Shown here: positions 10,311 to 20,959 of the stretch, in pieces
Layout of the letters: every line of letters starts with the position of its first letter
Numbering within the stretch: the first letter of the stretch is position 1
DNA from: Bathynomus jamesi
Taxonomy: Eukaryota; Arthropoda; Malacostraca; Isopoda; Cirolanidae
Assembly: GCA_023014485.1 (NCBI GenBank)
Contig: JAJOZX010001081.1
Location: forward strand, 339,001-403,000
Direction: 5' to 3'
Length of the DNA: 64,000 nt
Notes under the pieces: generated by a model
Database searches by the model: none
What the model was told of the DNA's origin: nothing
What the model saw: only the letters and a program-made list of their open reading frames with translations
Position numbers and translations under genes: made by a program

Positions 10311-11616
10311 TAGTGATGTAGGTCACATCCGCATCCGCATCCGCATCCGCGGAACATCCGCACATTTTCTCGCATCCGCGTCCGCGTCCGCATCCGCACT
10401 TTGGACTGCGGATGTCGTGCGGATGTGGACCGTTGAGATAAAACGTCATTAATAAGCGGAAATTATAAAATTCTACTATATTAATAGAACTAGTTCATTG
10501 TGCGCAAAAGTGATGCAAGCGACAAGACGAGAGGCTGTTCTTGTATGAAGTTACTCTCTTGCAACCTACTTAGATCCACGTTACAAAGCTAAGTTATTTT
10601 CACCTAGTACATTAGAACGAGTTAAATCATCACTTGGCAAAGCAGTTGAAGAGCTTCAATCTCTTGAATCTGTCGCTTCGCCACCCAACAAAAGAATAAA
10701 AGTTTCAGTGACAGAACCAACACCTTCAACAAGCAAATCTATCACAGAATCTGTCTCTCAGTTTTTTGAGTCAAGCAGCAATGACGAGACCTACGCGATG
10801 TCAAAAGATGTAGTAAAAATGATCGAGAGCTATCACCAAGAAAAACGCCTGGCTGCATGTGACAATCCTATTAGTTGGTGGAAAAATATGCAGAATATCT
10901 ATCCATACTTGAGTAAACTTGCAAGGAAACATTTAGGCTGTCCTCCAACAAACGTACCAAGCGAGAGATTATTTAGCAGTGCTGGATTAATATATGATGA
11001 AAAGAGAAACAGACTGGCAGCAGAAAAGGCAGAAAAATTAATGTTCCTTAAGCATAACCTTCCTATAATTAAGTTTGAACATTAAACGATGAACATCTTA
11101 GTTTACTTTATTTTAATTACCCATTTATAAATATGCCTAATAAAACTTTAAACGTAATATAAATAGTTATCAAGCTAATTAAAGATCTCTTTCTATAAGG
11201 GTGGAGGTTGGGGAAAGAGGTCGGTGGGGTGCATTTGAGTTGGGTTCACGTCCCGCATCCTGGTAACACAATTATGGTTTCTAATTGTGGCTGAAACTCA
11301 ACAAAATATAACGAATTTATTTGCAGACGAATTCACTAATTGATTTCTATATTAGTTAGATGCTTGATATTATTTTATATGTTCAGAGAAAAGTACAGCA
11401 ATTATTGTACAATTAATCAATTATACTACATTATGGCTACAGCTCTCTCTATATAATAACTTATTATATACGTTAAACACAACAAATCTCGAATATATCC
11501 TAAAAAATAACGAAAATGTAGACATCCGCATCCGCATCCGCGGATGTTCAAATCAAACATCCTCATCCGCATCCGCATCCGCGGATGTGAAAAAAATGAC
11601 ATCCGCTACATCACTA
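10311..11616 (+). mobile_element. hAT transposon, internally deleted, with 8-bp target duplication
   Basis: The element is 1306 bp, bounded by tagtgatgta...tacatcacta inverted ends and a perfect 8-bp duplication gtctaaac (10303-10310 and 11617-11624), the hallmark length for hAT. Both subterminal regions carry clusters of catccg/cggatg hexamers (10325-10430 and 11522-11605), likely transposase binding sites by analogy with other hATs. Inside is a partial transposase (10549-11085). It is inserted in a tRNA-derived SINE. Confidence 0.9.
10549..11085 (+). pseudogene. hAT transposase, C-terminal part only
   Basis: After a stop at 10546-10548 an open frame of 178 codons runs to a TAA at 11083. 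It starts in the C-terminal catalytic region (YLDPRYKAKLFSPSTLERVK), passes a low-complexity linker, and ends in a good hATC dimerisation domain: NPISWWKNMQNIYPYLSKLA, then PPTNVPSERLFSSAGLIYDE with the catalytic Glu, then EKAEKLMFLKHNL. The BED finger and both catalytic aspartates have been lost, so it cannot transpose itself. It resembles ZBED1/4-type hAT proteins. Confidence 0.85.
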
Positions 11617-11755
11617 GTCTAAACCTGGTTACCTTAGCTCGAGTCAATGAAAAGGGAATGGCCGGCAGCATTGGGGTTCGAACTCACGACTCAACGGGGT
11701 CTCAGTACTACCGGGCGGCGCCCTAACCGATCGAGACGCGAGACACTCACAAAGC
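11617..11755 (-). mobile_element. tRNA-derived SINE, split by the hAT at 10311-11616
   Basis: On the minus strand a tRNA-like head (TCGATCGGTTAGGGCGCC as A-box region, GAGTTCGAACCCC as B box) lies at about 11755-11670. The body runs to the hAT insertion and resumes beyond it from 10310 to about 10245 (ccttatcccttcaatttactggggacatgg...). Rejoined, it is about 200 bp. The head has mismatched stems, so it is a SINE rather than a tRNA gene. Confidence 0.7.
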
Positions 11756-11759
11756 AATA

Positions 11760-12171
11760 AGATAACTGTTAAACCTTAATAAATAATTATGTAGCAATAT
11801 GTGTCATTGATTGGAAGTCTTTGTCAAGATATGAAAGTAGATATATTAAAATTTATGTCACTTTTTCATTTTTAGAGGCTAATACAAGACCATGACTACC
11901 TCTTAAGGCAGTGTTTCTCAACCTTTTAATGCTAGCAATCCCCACAAAGCATTTTCGCGAACCCCCACCCGCTAAATATGAATATGTAATAACTAGAGCC
12001 CGGATATTCAGGAAAAATGCCATAAATGCCTTTTTTTGCCTATTTTTGCTTTACAGGAAAAATGTGTCTTTTTCGTCATAAAGTGCCTAATTTGCCTTTT
12101 TTCCATTAGTTTCTAGTATTATTCTATTGGAGTCTCAAAATAGGCCTATCAGTTTTTGTTACATACCTCAG

Positions 12172-12220
<49 letters not shown>

Positions 12221-12230
12221 ATATTATATT
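11760..12230. repeat. Fragments of unidentified transposon ends and (TA)n
   Basis: At 11916 a stretch begins cagtgtttctcaaccttttaat, resembling the hAT-type terminus at 27949. From 11994 the repeat tagagcccggatattcagg (also at 4529) appears, followed by gcctttt/aaaaggc-rich sequence. (TA)n fills 12174-12215. No coding sequence was recognised. Confidence 0.4.
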
Positions 12231-14904
12231 AGGGTGTCCCAGCCTCACATGTGAAAATAAAAATTTGCAAGAGTCAAATCGCACACCCCTTTAATTAATT
12301 ACACTTGAAGAAAGGAAACAATGGGCGAAATTTCATTGGCCTATTAGGAGGGGAAGGGTCCCCTCATTGACCTTGTTTATTCGACCCTATATGAACAAAC
12401 GTAAATGCTCAGCATTATCATTCTAGAATGGAAGAATGAAATGTAAATTCTTTCTAATGACTAAATTAAAGGAAATGAAAATTCTTCCTACTGGCACATT
12501 TCATTTCGGGGGACAGAGGATCTTTTTGTCTGCTGAGGGGAACTGCTGGCGGTGGTATTCGACGACTTGGTACACGAGCTGCCGTTCCTCCTCGTTTTTT
12601 CAGGCCCTCATTGAAATCTTCCGCCAGTTTCACCGCCTGTTCTGCCGCGTCGTTCACAGACTTCAACGATGGTGCATATCCTTCGAGATCTTTGGGGTTT
12701 TTGGAACCGGCAGCTTCAGGCAATGAAAAAGGTTTTGAGTCCTTTTCGTGACCAAGGTGCTCAAATCCGACCGTCTCACGGTCAAGACACTTTCCCTCCA
12801 GCCGACACAGATCTTTTGGGTTTTCGGTCTTCTTGTGCAGGTTTTGGAGCATGGCCGTCTTCTCTGCATCGGTGGTTTTGGAGAACATAGCGAGTCCGGC
12901 TAAATCTTCGCTTAGGTACCAGAGGTGGCCCCGGAATTTTGTCAATGCGGCGGTACCTACATCATGATCCACCGCCTTGTACCGCTCTAGGTCCTCCAAC
13001 AGCTCCAGGTCATTGACGGGCGCATCCGCCGTCAATGGAGCCTCGAACCACCTCTGGAGGTGGATGGTGACGGCAAAGACGTTTATCCTGCGTAGTGACC
13101 GGACCTCGTGAGCGGTCAGGTGGAATTGGCTTCAGAAGATGAACATCTTAAGACAGTAAATGCTTGGCCATCCACCTGGCCCAGTGGTATGCTCCAGGAC
13201 GATTGTACCGGAGATCTCGTTTGCCATGACCATCGAGGAAGACCAGAGCGAGGATCAGGAACTCCCGGTAATCGTCTCTTGGGTGGCCAACCTCAAGCTG
13301 GTCTTCAATGAAGTGGACAATCTGCTCTTTTTTCAACGCCACCCATTCCGAAGGATGTCGCTTGGGCCATCGCCGTTGAACGGAGAAGCCTGCTTCTGGT
13401 CGATGAACTCCCATTGGGATTTGAAGCGAGCGAACAGCGCAATTTCGGGGCCAGAAGACCTGAAGAACAGGTCAAAGACTGAGGTGATTACCAATTCCAT
13501 CATGTGGTGTCTGCAAGCCAGGAAAAGAACGCGGCGGTCCATTTGGTCCTGGATAATCGTACAAGCGCGGCTGTGAATACCGGTATTCGCCACTGTTGTG
13601 TCGAAGCAGAGACCGGCAATCCATGGTTGAACTTGCGGCCAATCGTCCAGCACCTTCAGAACAGCTCCAGCCATCCGCTGTCCCGTGCTGTCAGGGATTT
13701 TTGGGATCGCCAACAACTTCTCAAGATTCTTCCCGCTGACCAGCACTGGTATGCGATCCGATTTCCCTCCATCCAAATCAGGGAGGAGTTTGCCATCAAA
13801 GTGGACGACAAGCGGCGTATCAGGACTGAACTCGGTCTTGATTCCGGCTGCCAAGTTCTTCCTGGACTTCTGCCGTGAACGGTGAAGACTTGATTTGGAC
13901 AAGGTGACCGAGGATAACTCAACTCCCGCGGCAGCGAGTGCTGGAGCCACAATGTGCATCGCTTGGCGTACTGAGGTTCCAGTTCGATCCAGGGCTGCAG
14001 CAAAATTGGGATATTGGATGATCCTCCGTGCCGACACTTGGCCGTCCTTGGGAGCGGATCGAGGAGCCGAAGGACCAGGAGAGGAATATTGGACATCATC
14101 ATTGGATGCTTCGGCCATGGACTCCGAAGAAGAAGAAGACCCACTTTTCACCGTTCCTTTTGCTTGCAGTGAGTCCATCTCTTCGCGGCTTTTCTTCTTC
14201 CTCTTCTCTTCAGCTGCTCGGCGTTTCTCCCGCTCCGCTGCCCTGCGAACAAACTCCAGGTCCTCTCCTCCAATGTACATCTTCCGCACGGTTCGCTGGT
14301 CATTCAGAAAGTCTCGATCTTCGGGGACTTTGATGAGTTTCATGGCGTTGGCATGAGCTGTTTCGAACAGTGTATTCAGGTTGGCTTAGAATCCCTTTTC
14401 CCGCTCCAGTTGCTTCTCTCCCCCACGGTTTTGGTTTCTGGCAACCTTCTCATAGTCCGTGGAGAGGGCCTTGATCCTCTCGACGCACTTGGGCTTGTGG
14501 GAGGTCGGAATAGATGCCCGAGCCCACACCGCCATAACCTCATCAGCTACCACATTGGCAGCTTCCGCCGTGGACGTTTTTTTCTTCCGAGTGAAGAACA
14601 ACAAACGTCGAAGAACATCTCCCACTGTCGGGAGTTGACACAGCGTTTCCAGGGGTTCATTTCGCAACACCCCCACCAACCACACAGTCTCCTGCTTTCT
14701 TGTATCCATAACCTGAAAAGAAATATGCCACAATTAGTATAAGGTAGAGAGTAGCCGTTCAGCAATAGTAACACATGGTTTGAGGGGACCCTTAAAATTA
14801 AAGAACACGAATGAAATTCATCTTGCTGGCATGTTTTCACGAGTGGAAGAAATTAGGTGGGTGTGCATGACAAACCTCAGGAACAAAAAAAATTGGGACA
14901 CTCT
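12231..14904 (-). mobile_element. GC-rich DDE transposon with short TIRs
   Basis: The element is 2674 bp and lies between (TA)n tracts, with short inverted ends (agggtgtccca on the left; agagtgtccca read from the right, one mismatch). Its base composition is clearly GC-richer than its neighbours. It carries one long minus-strand transposase-like gene. The target duplication cannot be read because both flanks are AT repeats. I could not place it in a named superfamily. Confidence 0.7.
12466..14733 (-). pseudogene. RNase H-fold DDE transposase-like gene with CRHH motif, multiply interrupted
   Basis: Blocks in order on the minus strand: N-terminal helical region (14733-14386); an in-frame TAA at 14386; then a 336-codon frame (14343-13333) with a charged linker (EREKRRAAEEKRKKKSREEM), VVHFDGKLLPDL (candidate first D) and LCFDTTVANTG (second D) followed by LACRHHMMEL, a C-x2-H arrangement as in hAT-like folds. 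A frameshift near 13340 leads to EEQ/GHPRDDYREF and RPGAYHWARWMAK. A second frameshift (about 13155) and a TGA (about 13131) precede VNDLELLEDLERYK, GHLWYLSEDLAGLAMF and SVNDAAEQAVKLAEDFNEGL (candidate catalytic Glu). From memory this protein type is common in invertebrate genomes as an uncharacterised family. At least four lesions make this copy dead. Confidence 0.75.
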
Positions 14905-15964
14905 AATATATATATATATTGTTCATCAGTTATAAACCTGAAAAAAAGAGAGAAAACTTTAATTTCCAATGGCAACGTGCTTTTGTTACATCCTGTATAT
15001 ATATATGTGTGTGTGTGTGTTAAAAGGTGAAACAGAACAACACAAAAACTCCTACAACTCTGTTCGAAAAAGCTATTTAGAATACTGTACGTATAAGAGG
15101 ACTATAGAACGATATGAAAGTTAAAATCTGAAATAAAACTTTCCCCTTCTTCAGATCTGTCACCGAAATGTTTTCATAATTACAAGGAAAGGGCCACCCA
15201 ACGGAGCAGGCCTCCGTGAAGGACTTATATATAAAGTCATAAATTCATACATACATAAAACCTGTCAACCAAATCTTGATACTCCTCAAATTTCCACCAT
15301 TGACCTAACCAAAGGAACTTTCCGTTAAAACCCTCATAGAAAAACAGTCACATCTCTGAAAAATTAAACCTCAAGGCGTCTATGCAAATAAATTGCAGTT
15401 ACAAGATTAATAATAATAAATCTTAACTGAAGATACTCCAACTTAACAGTAGAAACTGTGATTAACCTTTTAACTCCGGAATATTTCGTAGGATTAGGTT
15501 ATGAATACATTCGTGATGCATATATTTGAAATTGTCAATTTGTACCGTCGTCTTTTTAGGGTTAAAACAAAACATTTGAATTCTGTAAATGGTTTCAGAG
15601 GTTTATTTTGTTGTGGTTTTGGTGTTTCTGCCGAACGGTTCTCGACTTCTCATTTGAATTTTTCTCTATAACTTTTAGTCAAGATTTCAATTTTCACATT
15701 ATTTCGTACTGCTATATTAAGTTTCGCGGACACCACATTACACTAGGTTAGGTTGTCGTTTTAGATTGGTTAGTTATTTCCTACGTGACCAATTTCAGCT
15801 AATCACGATCTCTGTAACAAATTTCGACTTTGCCATCTGCGAAAACTTAATATTTCTATTTTTATTGCTTTACGCTAAATTTCTGGATTCTATTTGTTTG
15901 ATAATAATCTGAAGGAGACTCGAAACACGAGTTATGCATTGCGGACATTTTGAACGAAAAGGAA
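14905..15964. other. Intergenic DNA, no gene recognised
   Basis: A short (TA)n/(TG)n tract lies at 14993-15020. The stretch 15020-15400 contains AGLREGLIYKVINSYIHKTC on the plus strand, but no family is evident. 15400-15964 is AT-rich with nothing assignable. Confidence 0.4.
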
Positions 15965-16167
15965 GGAGCTATTGAAGAATAGGGACCCCAGCCTTCTTTA
16001 GTTAGCTTTATAAGGCTAACTAACGAAAATATCATGACCTAACCTAACCAATCGTCAAGGGCGTACAGTTAACCTAACGATTGGTTAGGTTAGGTCGTGA
16101 TATTTTCGTTAGTTACCCTTATAAAGCTAACTAAAGAAGGCTGGGGTCCCTATTCTTCAATAGCTCC
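15965..16167. mobile_element. Fold-back element, about 95-bp arms
   Basis: The left arm ggagctattgaagaataggg...gaccccagccttctttagtt is matched by its reverse complement ending at 16167 (aactaaagaaggctggggtc...tattcttcaatagctcc). The centre lies near 16064, where taacctaaccaatcgtcaagggcgtacag repeats. The arms differ by a few bases and small indels. Central motifs recur at 49036-49150. Non-coding. Confidence 0.85.
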
Positions 16168-16199
16168 AAAAGGAATTTTGTAATAACTTTGTTTATCTA

Positions 16200-16900
16200 T
16201 TTAACTTATTTATCCAATTAAGACACGTAGTCTATAATGATGGGGATAAAAGCGAGTTTGTGAGACATACTTTTTTTACTTTATATCGCAGGGAGAGACA
16301 CTTAACACTAATTCTAAACAATTTTAATTAAAAAAATATTACATTCTTACTCGATAAACACCAGTGAAGAGACTGAGGTGTACCTTGCGGGATCGCTTCT
16401 CTCTTACATAGATAGGCCTCTCTATCTCCTTGCCAACTAGTATTTTCTCAAATTCATTTCGTTTTACTAATTTTCGTTTAATTAATAATTAAAATAAAAA
16501 TCGTTTACTACACAATATAATACAATACTTACTTAACTCCTTATTTTACTTACTTAACCCCTTATTCTACTTGCTTAACCCCTTATTCTACTTACTTAAC
16601 CCCTTATTCTTACTTACTTAACCCCTTATTCTACTTACTTAACCCCTTATTCTACTTACTTAACCCCTTATTCTTACTTACTTAACCCCTTATTCTACTT
16701 ACTTAACCCCTTATTCTCTTCTTTTAACTCCCTATTCTCTCCTTTTAAACTCCTATTCTCTTCTTTCTCTCGGGCTAACCTTACAGTGAATCTTAGGGGC
16801 TTTGTTAGCCTTAGCTTCTGTAGATCTGTAGATTTCAACTTCAATTTCAGCTTCAACTTCAGACTTTTATTCCAAAAAGAATACAAGTGACAGTTTTACA
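16200..16900. repeat. Minisatellite of a 21-22 bp unit
   Basis: From about 16528 to 16735 the unit acttacttaaccccttattct repeats about nine times with 1-bp length variation and then decays into ctcttcttttaactccctatt units. 16200-16527 and 16735-16900 show no recognisable gene. Confidence 0.9.
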
Positions 16901-17282
16901 ATGTTCAGAAATTTGATATGACATTAATACATTCACAATACTCTCATCTGAATATGCCGTTGGAAGCATGAAGGCTTTTTAGGCAAATTTAACAGCATTT
17001 AGTTTATTTATTACATAAAAATAGTGAAAGAGGCAAGTAATAGTAATAGTGACAACAAAAATAATAATAATAATAATAGCAATAATAACAGTAAATGTTG
17101 AATACTGAATATCCTCTATTGGTAAAAGAAATACAGTACTTTTACAATTTACAATGACGTAAATAATTGTGAAATTGGAATACTTATTTTGTTCAAAGTT
17201 TACAAAATGTTACATAATTTTAAATTAAATGATTTATTGTATCTTGAGTAGAAAATAACTACTGCTTGATAATAATACAATG

Positions 17283-17335
<53 letters not shown>

Positions 17336-17581
17336 GAATAGATTACGAAATTAGAGGTGATTAATGAACTTAGCATATTTTAAATAGTTGATCACAAAAT
17401 TGATTAAAATGATAAAAATAGCAGTAGTGAACTTATACATCAGTAGGAGCTAATGAAGTGTTTTTTTAGTGGTTTGCGAAATGTGTACATTTAATGGTGA
17501 AACCTCCTGATATGCATTGAAATTGCATTTCATACATCTGCTCCTTTGAAAGAGAATGCATTTCCTGCAGTTTCTATTGTA
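16901..17581. repeat. AT-rich DNA with (AAT)n tracts
   Basis: Short (AAT)n runs lie at 17060-17085 and a longer one at 17279-17331. The rest is AT-rich and non-coding as far as I can see. Confidence 0.8.
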
Positions 17582-18789
17582 CAGGGTGTTTATAAAGTCC
17601 CTATCTATTTCAGTGAAAACGTAGCACAAAGGGTAAAATTCAATAACAATATAATAGAAGGCATACATTTAATGAATACTTAAGCATATGATTCTACATG
17701 AGCACCATCAGTGTCTCTACAGAGTTCGAATCTGTCAGCAGCATTGCGGAACACATTTTGGAGCATGACAGGGGTTATTTTTGTAACTGCTGTTACGATA
17801 CGAGCACGTAAATCTTGCAGATCTGTAACCCTCGTTTGATAGACGTTTGATTTGATAAAGCCCTATGCAAAGAAATCCAAGGGCTTAGGTCAGGAGATCG
17901 TGCCGCCCAGGGCCTGTTGCTTCCACATCCGATCCACCGATTTGGAAATCGTTCAGTTAGGTATTCCCGAACAATGTTTGCGTAATTACAATGTGCCTTT
18001 TCTTGTTGAAAGACGACGGTGTTTAAAATGCCATCTGAATGAAGCTGGGGTTCCAGGAATTGCTGAAGCATGTCCAGATAAATAAGCCCTGTAACTGTAG
18101 CTTCAGCAAAGAAAAAGGGCCCATAAATCTTAGATTTGGTCATACCCAACCAGACAGTAACTTTAGGAGACTCTCGTTCCCATTGATAGAAATCAACTGG
18201 CTTTTCATTACCCCATATGCGGCAGTTATGGCGATTAACCTTTCCACACGTGTGGAAAGTTGCTTCATTACCGAAGAGAATGTGGTCCATTAAATTTTCA
18301 TTCTGAATGTGTTCAACAAGATCGGCACACATTGTACTTCGCTTTGGATAATCCTCTTCATGTAAGTCATGAATCACCTGAATGTGATAACTTCTCTTCT
18401 TCAACGTCGATTTCAAAAATTTGTGGGCAGTTGATTTGGGTATCCCGAGTCTACGTGATGTAGTGCGAATTGACATGCTTGGATGTTCATCGATAACATT
18501 ACGTACCACATTTACAGCATACTCAGAGACACTTGGACGTCCAGATCTTGACTCATCATGAACAGACCCCGTTCTTTTAAATTTATTAAGCAAATCACGA
18601 ATTGTCTTGTCTGTAGAACCTGGCTTGTGAAATGTTCTTTCAAACCTCTCTCTAATTTCTTTGCATTTCTTTTCTTTAATCAGAAGTGTCACCACCATCA
18701 CCCGTTCTTGTACATTCATTTGTTCTGCAACAAAAATAAATAAAGACCGTTAATTCAACGAAATAGATAGGGACTTTATAAACACCCTG
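17582..18789 (-). mobile_element. DD41D mariner, full-length but inactive
   Basis: The element is 1208 bp with inverted ends (cagggtgtttataaagtccctatctattt on the left, its complement on the right) flanked by TA on both sides (17580-17581 and 18790-18791). It contains one minus-strand transposase pseudogene. The length is close to what autonomous members of this group show. Confidence 0.9.
17686..18719 (-). pseudogene. DD41D transposase, all catalytic positions damaged
   Basis: ATG at 18719 (MNVQERVMVVTLLIKEKKCK). The N-terminal DUF4817-like helix-turn-helix region and DESRSGRPSVSEYAVNVVRN lead into the catalytic core. The first Asp is Asn (LFGNEATFH for the usual SDEA) and the second is Glu (VFQQEKAHCNY for the usual QQDGAPPH). 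The third motif is broken by a frameshift right after SPDLSP at about 17870. The C-terminus continues in another frame to a stop at about 17686 (TRVTDLQDLRARIVTAVTK ... CRDTDGAHVESYA). Old but structurally complete. Confidence 0.9.
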
Positions 18790-19076
18790 TATATTTAGGT
18801 TTGTGTATAAAATCCTTGGGCAGTCTGGTATTATAACGATGGTGTATTTGATGGGGGTGATTGCTCTTTGAGTAAATGATGTATGTCGATTTTTGTTGAT
18901 AGTTGAAGATATTGACAGCGACATTGAATTTGTATAAGTTATTTAGTTTTTAAAGTATTTAACTCTTTAAATATTGGAGAAGTGTGACTTTGTCTGTTGT
19001 CATTATTTGAGAGAGTTCGCGGATATTTTTTATGAATTACTTCCAAAGGATGTTTTATATATTTCGTGGAGCTACT
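18790..19076. other. Intergenic DNA, no gene recognised
   Basis: Single-copy-looking AT-rich sequence between the DD41D element and a LINE remnant. Confidence 0.4.
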
Positions 19077-20270
19077 CTATGCTGTAATGCAATATAATAA
19101 ATATGGATGGATGAAGGAATAATATAGGGTAAGGAATGCGTTTTGAGGAAAGGTCTTTTTCAGTGTAAATAATTTAACCTCATTCACTCTTGCAAGAGTT
19201 TGCCAGTTTGTATTAACGTGTTTTGTGGTAATATTCATATAAGATGACTTTGTCAGTTTCAATGAAAGTTTATTAGCACACATCCATTTATGCATGTTTT
19301 CGTATAACCTGTTCACTTCATTAATCATAAAGGCTGCATTGTGATGGGAAGTAAGTGTGGTATCATCTGCGTATTGTGGGACTCCACTAGTTAGCATCGC
19401 CTTGTCGGATAAATTGTCTTTTAATCTGATGTACTGATGGCGATTTGACACATATGATTTAAACCAATCGAGGATATTTCCCCTTATTCCATATATGTGA
19501 AGTTTATTCAATAAGATTTCACGCGAAAGTATATGAAATGCTTTTGACAAGTCGAGGAAGACCAATCAGTGTGTATTTTTGCTATTTAAGTTCTGATACA
19601 CATTTTCTAGTAGCATGTTTATGGCATCTTCCGTTGTATGTCCACCTCTAAACTCAAATTGTGTTTTAGTTAAAATATATTTGCTAAGGAATTTAGCAAG
19701 TTCATTTTACACGATTTTTTCAAATACTTCACTTAAAGTTGACAATAAGGAAACAGGACGATAATTAATTGGATGTAGTGGTTGGGTTTCCCGACTTAAA
19801 TACAGGGCATACTCTGGCTTCCTTTCGACTGTCAGAGAATATACATAATATTACTGATTCATTCATCAGCTTACTGAGTGGGATTGCAATTTCATCGGCT
19901 ACTATTTTGTATATTTTTACCGGGATCGTATTGATGTCAAAATTTTTATTTTTTTAGATTTTTTATTGCTAGAGAGATATTGTATGGCTGGATCAAAGAA
20001 AAATGAGTTTGGATTTGGTTGTGGTACGTATTGTCGTAGTAAACGTCCGTAAATAGGATCGAGACTGCAGTATTGGAGCTTATTTGGAAAGAAGTTGTTT
20101 AATAAGTTGACTATGTCTTTGGGAGTCACTATAAGAATTTCCGCCTTGTGTGAAGGAGGACAAGGGATTTGTTTTAACCTTCTTTGCGTTAATTAACTCT
20201 TTCAGAGTGTTTCATAGCTCGTTTGGATTGGATTTTTGTTCATCAATTTTTAAATGATAACGATTTAAAC
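19077..20270 (-). pseudogene. LINE reverse transcriptase remnant with internal deletion
   Basis: The minus strand reads degraded upstream RT sequence (about 20270-19570, several stops; includes ARVCPVFKSGNPTTT). It continues with 19565-19077: MVFLDLSKAFHILSREILLN, LDWFKSYVSNRHQYIRL, TSGVPQ joined directly to YADDTTLTSHH. The conserved G-S-x-L-G-P-L-L-F block that should lie between SGVPQ and YADD is missing. The catalytic YADD is present, but DLSKAFD reads DLSKAFH. The tail WMCANKLSLKLTKSSYMNI fits the thumb region. It is a dead, 5'-truncated jockey/CR1-type LINE. Confidence 0.8.
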
Positions 20271-20386
20271 AGTAAATGATTTTAAACAGTAATTTCATTT
20301 TACTAATTTCGTTTAATTAATAATAAAAGCTAAAAATCGACTCATGATTATAGTTCTCAATTAGAAAAAATGATAATGACTTTATT
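20271..20386. other. Intergenic DNA, no gene recognised
   Basis: AT-rich spacer before a fold-back element. Confidence 0.4.
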
Positions 20387-20512
20387 AAGCCCATTAGTGC
20401 CGAGCGTCACTTTATTGATTTTGTTCTGGCTAAAGCCAAACAATTTTATTCTGGCTAAAGCCAAACGATTTTATTCAGTCTCGGGAAATACCTCTCGGTA
20501 CTAATGGGTTAA
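20387..20512. mobile_element. Small fold-back element
   Basis: The ends taagcccattagtgccgag and ctcggtactaatgggttaat are inverted repeats of about 20 bp. Inside is a direct doublet of ttttattctggctaaagccaaac(a/g)a. A further AT-rich non-coding stretch follows to 20930. Confidence 0.6.
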
Positions 20513-20959
20513 TTATCACACTCGGTCATTTTTATTCTAATTCTTTCTAATTTGTAAAATAAAAACACTCATTCTTTTAATTAATAAAACAATGGCTACA
20601 CTCGCCACCAATGAATGACATTTTCAGTGACATTAACATCACTGTTTAACGCCTATTTTTTTAATATTTTAAAGTATATATATATATATATATTAAAGGT
20701 GCTACTATTTATTTCTTCTATTTATATTTGATAATTTTGTACAAACGAATTTAGAATAAGTTACGAATTTGAAGGTTTTAAGAGAAGTATTATTTACTGT
20801 TCAAAATACATTTATTTTTAATTAATTAAAGTGATTAAAGTAATAAAATAAAATGAAACACTTAAAGTACAATAACCAAATTTTATTAAAAATAGAAAAT
20901 GGAAAAGAGGAGGCATTATTAAAGTGTCCATATATATATATATACCTCGTTAACCTCAT

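Noticed and set aside
11650..11755. tRNA gene (also at 4350, 52695, 54400, 54545 and 56700-57480)
   Set aside because: A and B boxes are present but stems are mismatched, acceptor ends do not pair, and SINE bodies follow; I call them SINEs.
12669..13878. Plus-strand open frames inside the GC-rich element (e.g. 13160-13576, 13504-13878, 13895-14356)
   Set aside because: They overlap the recognisable minus-strand transposase and show no known motif; GC-rich antisense shadows.
15965..16167. Telomeric or subtelomeric TTAGG array
   Set aside because: Only two or three adjacent taaccta units occur, within a fold-back. The other stretches (37735, 53820) are degenerate; there is no true array.
16528..16735. 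CRISPR array
   Set aside because: The 21-22 bp unit repeats head to tail without spacers, in a eukaryotic context; it is a minisatellite.
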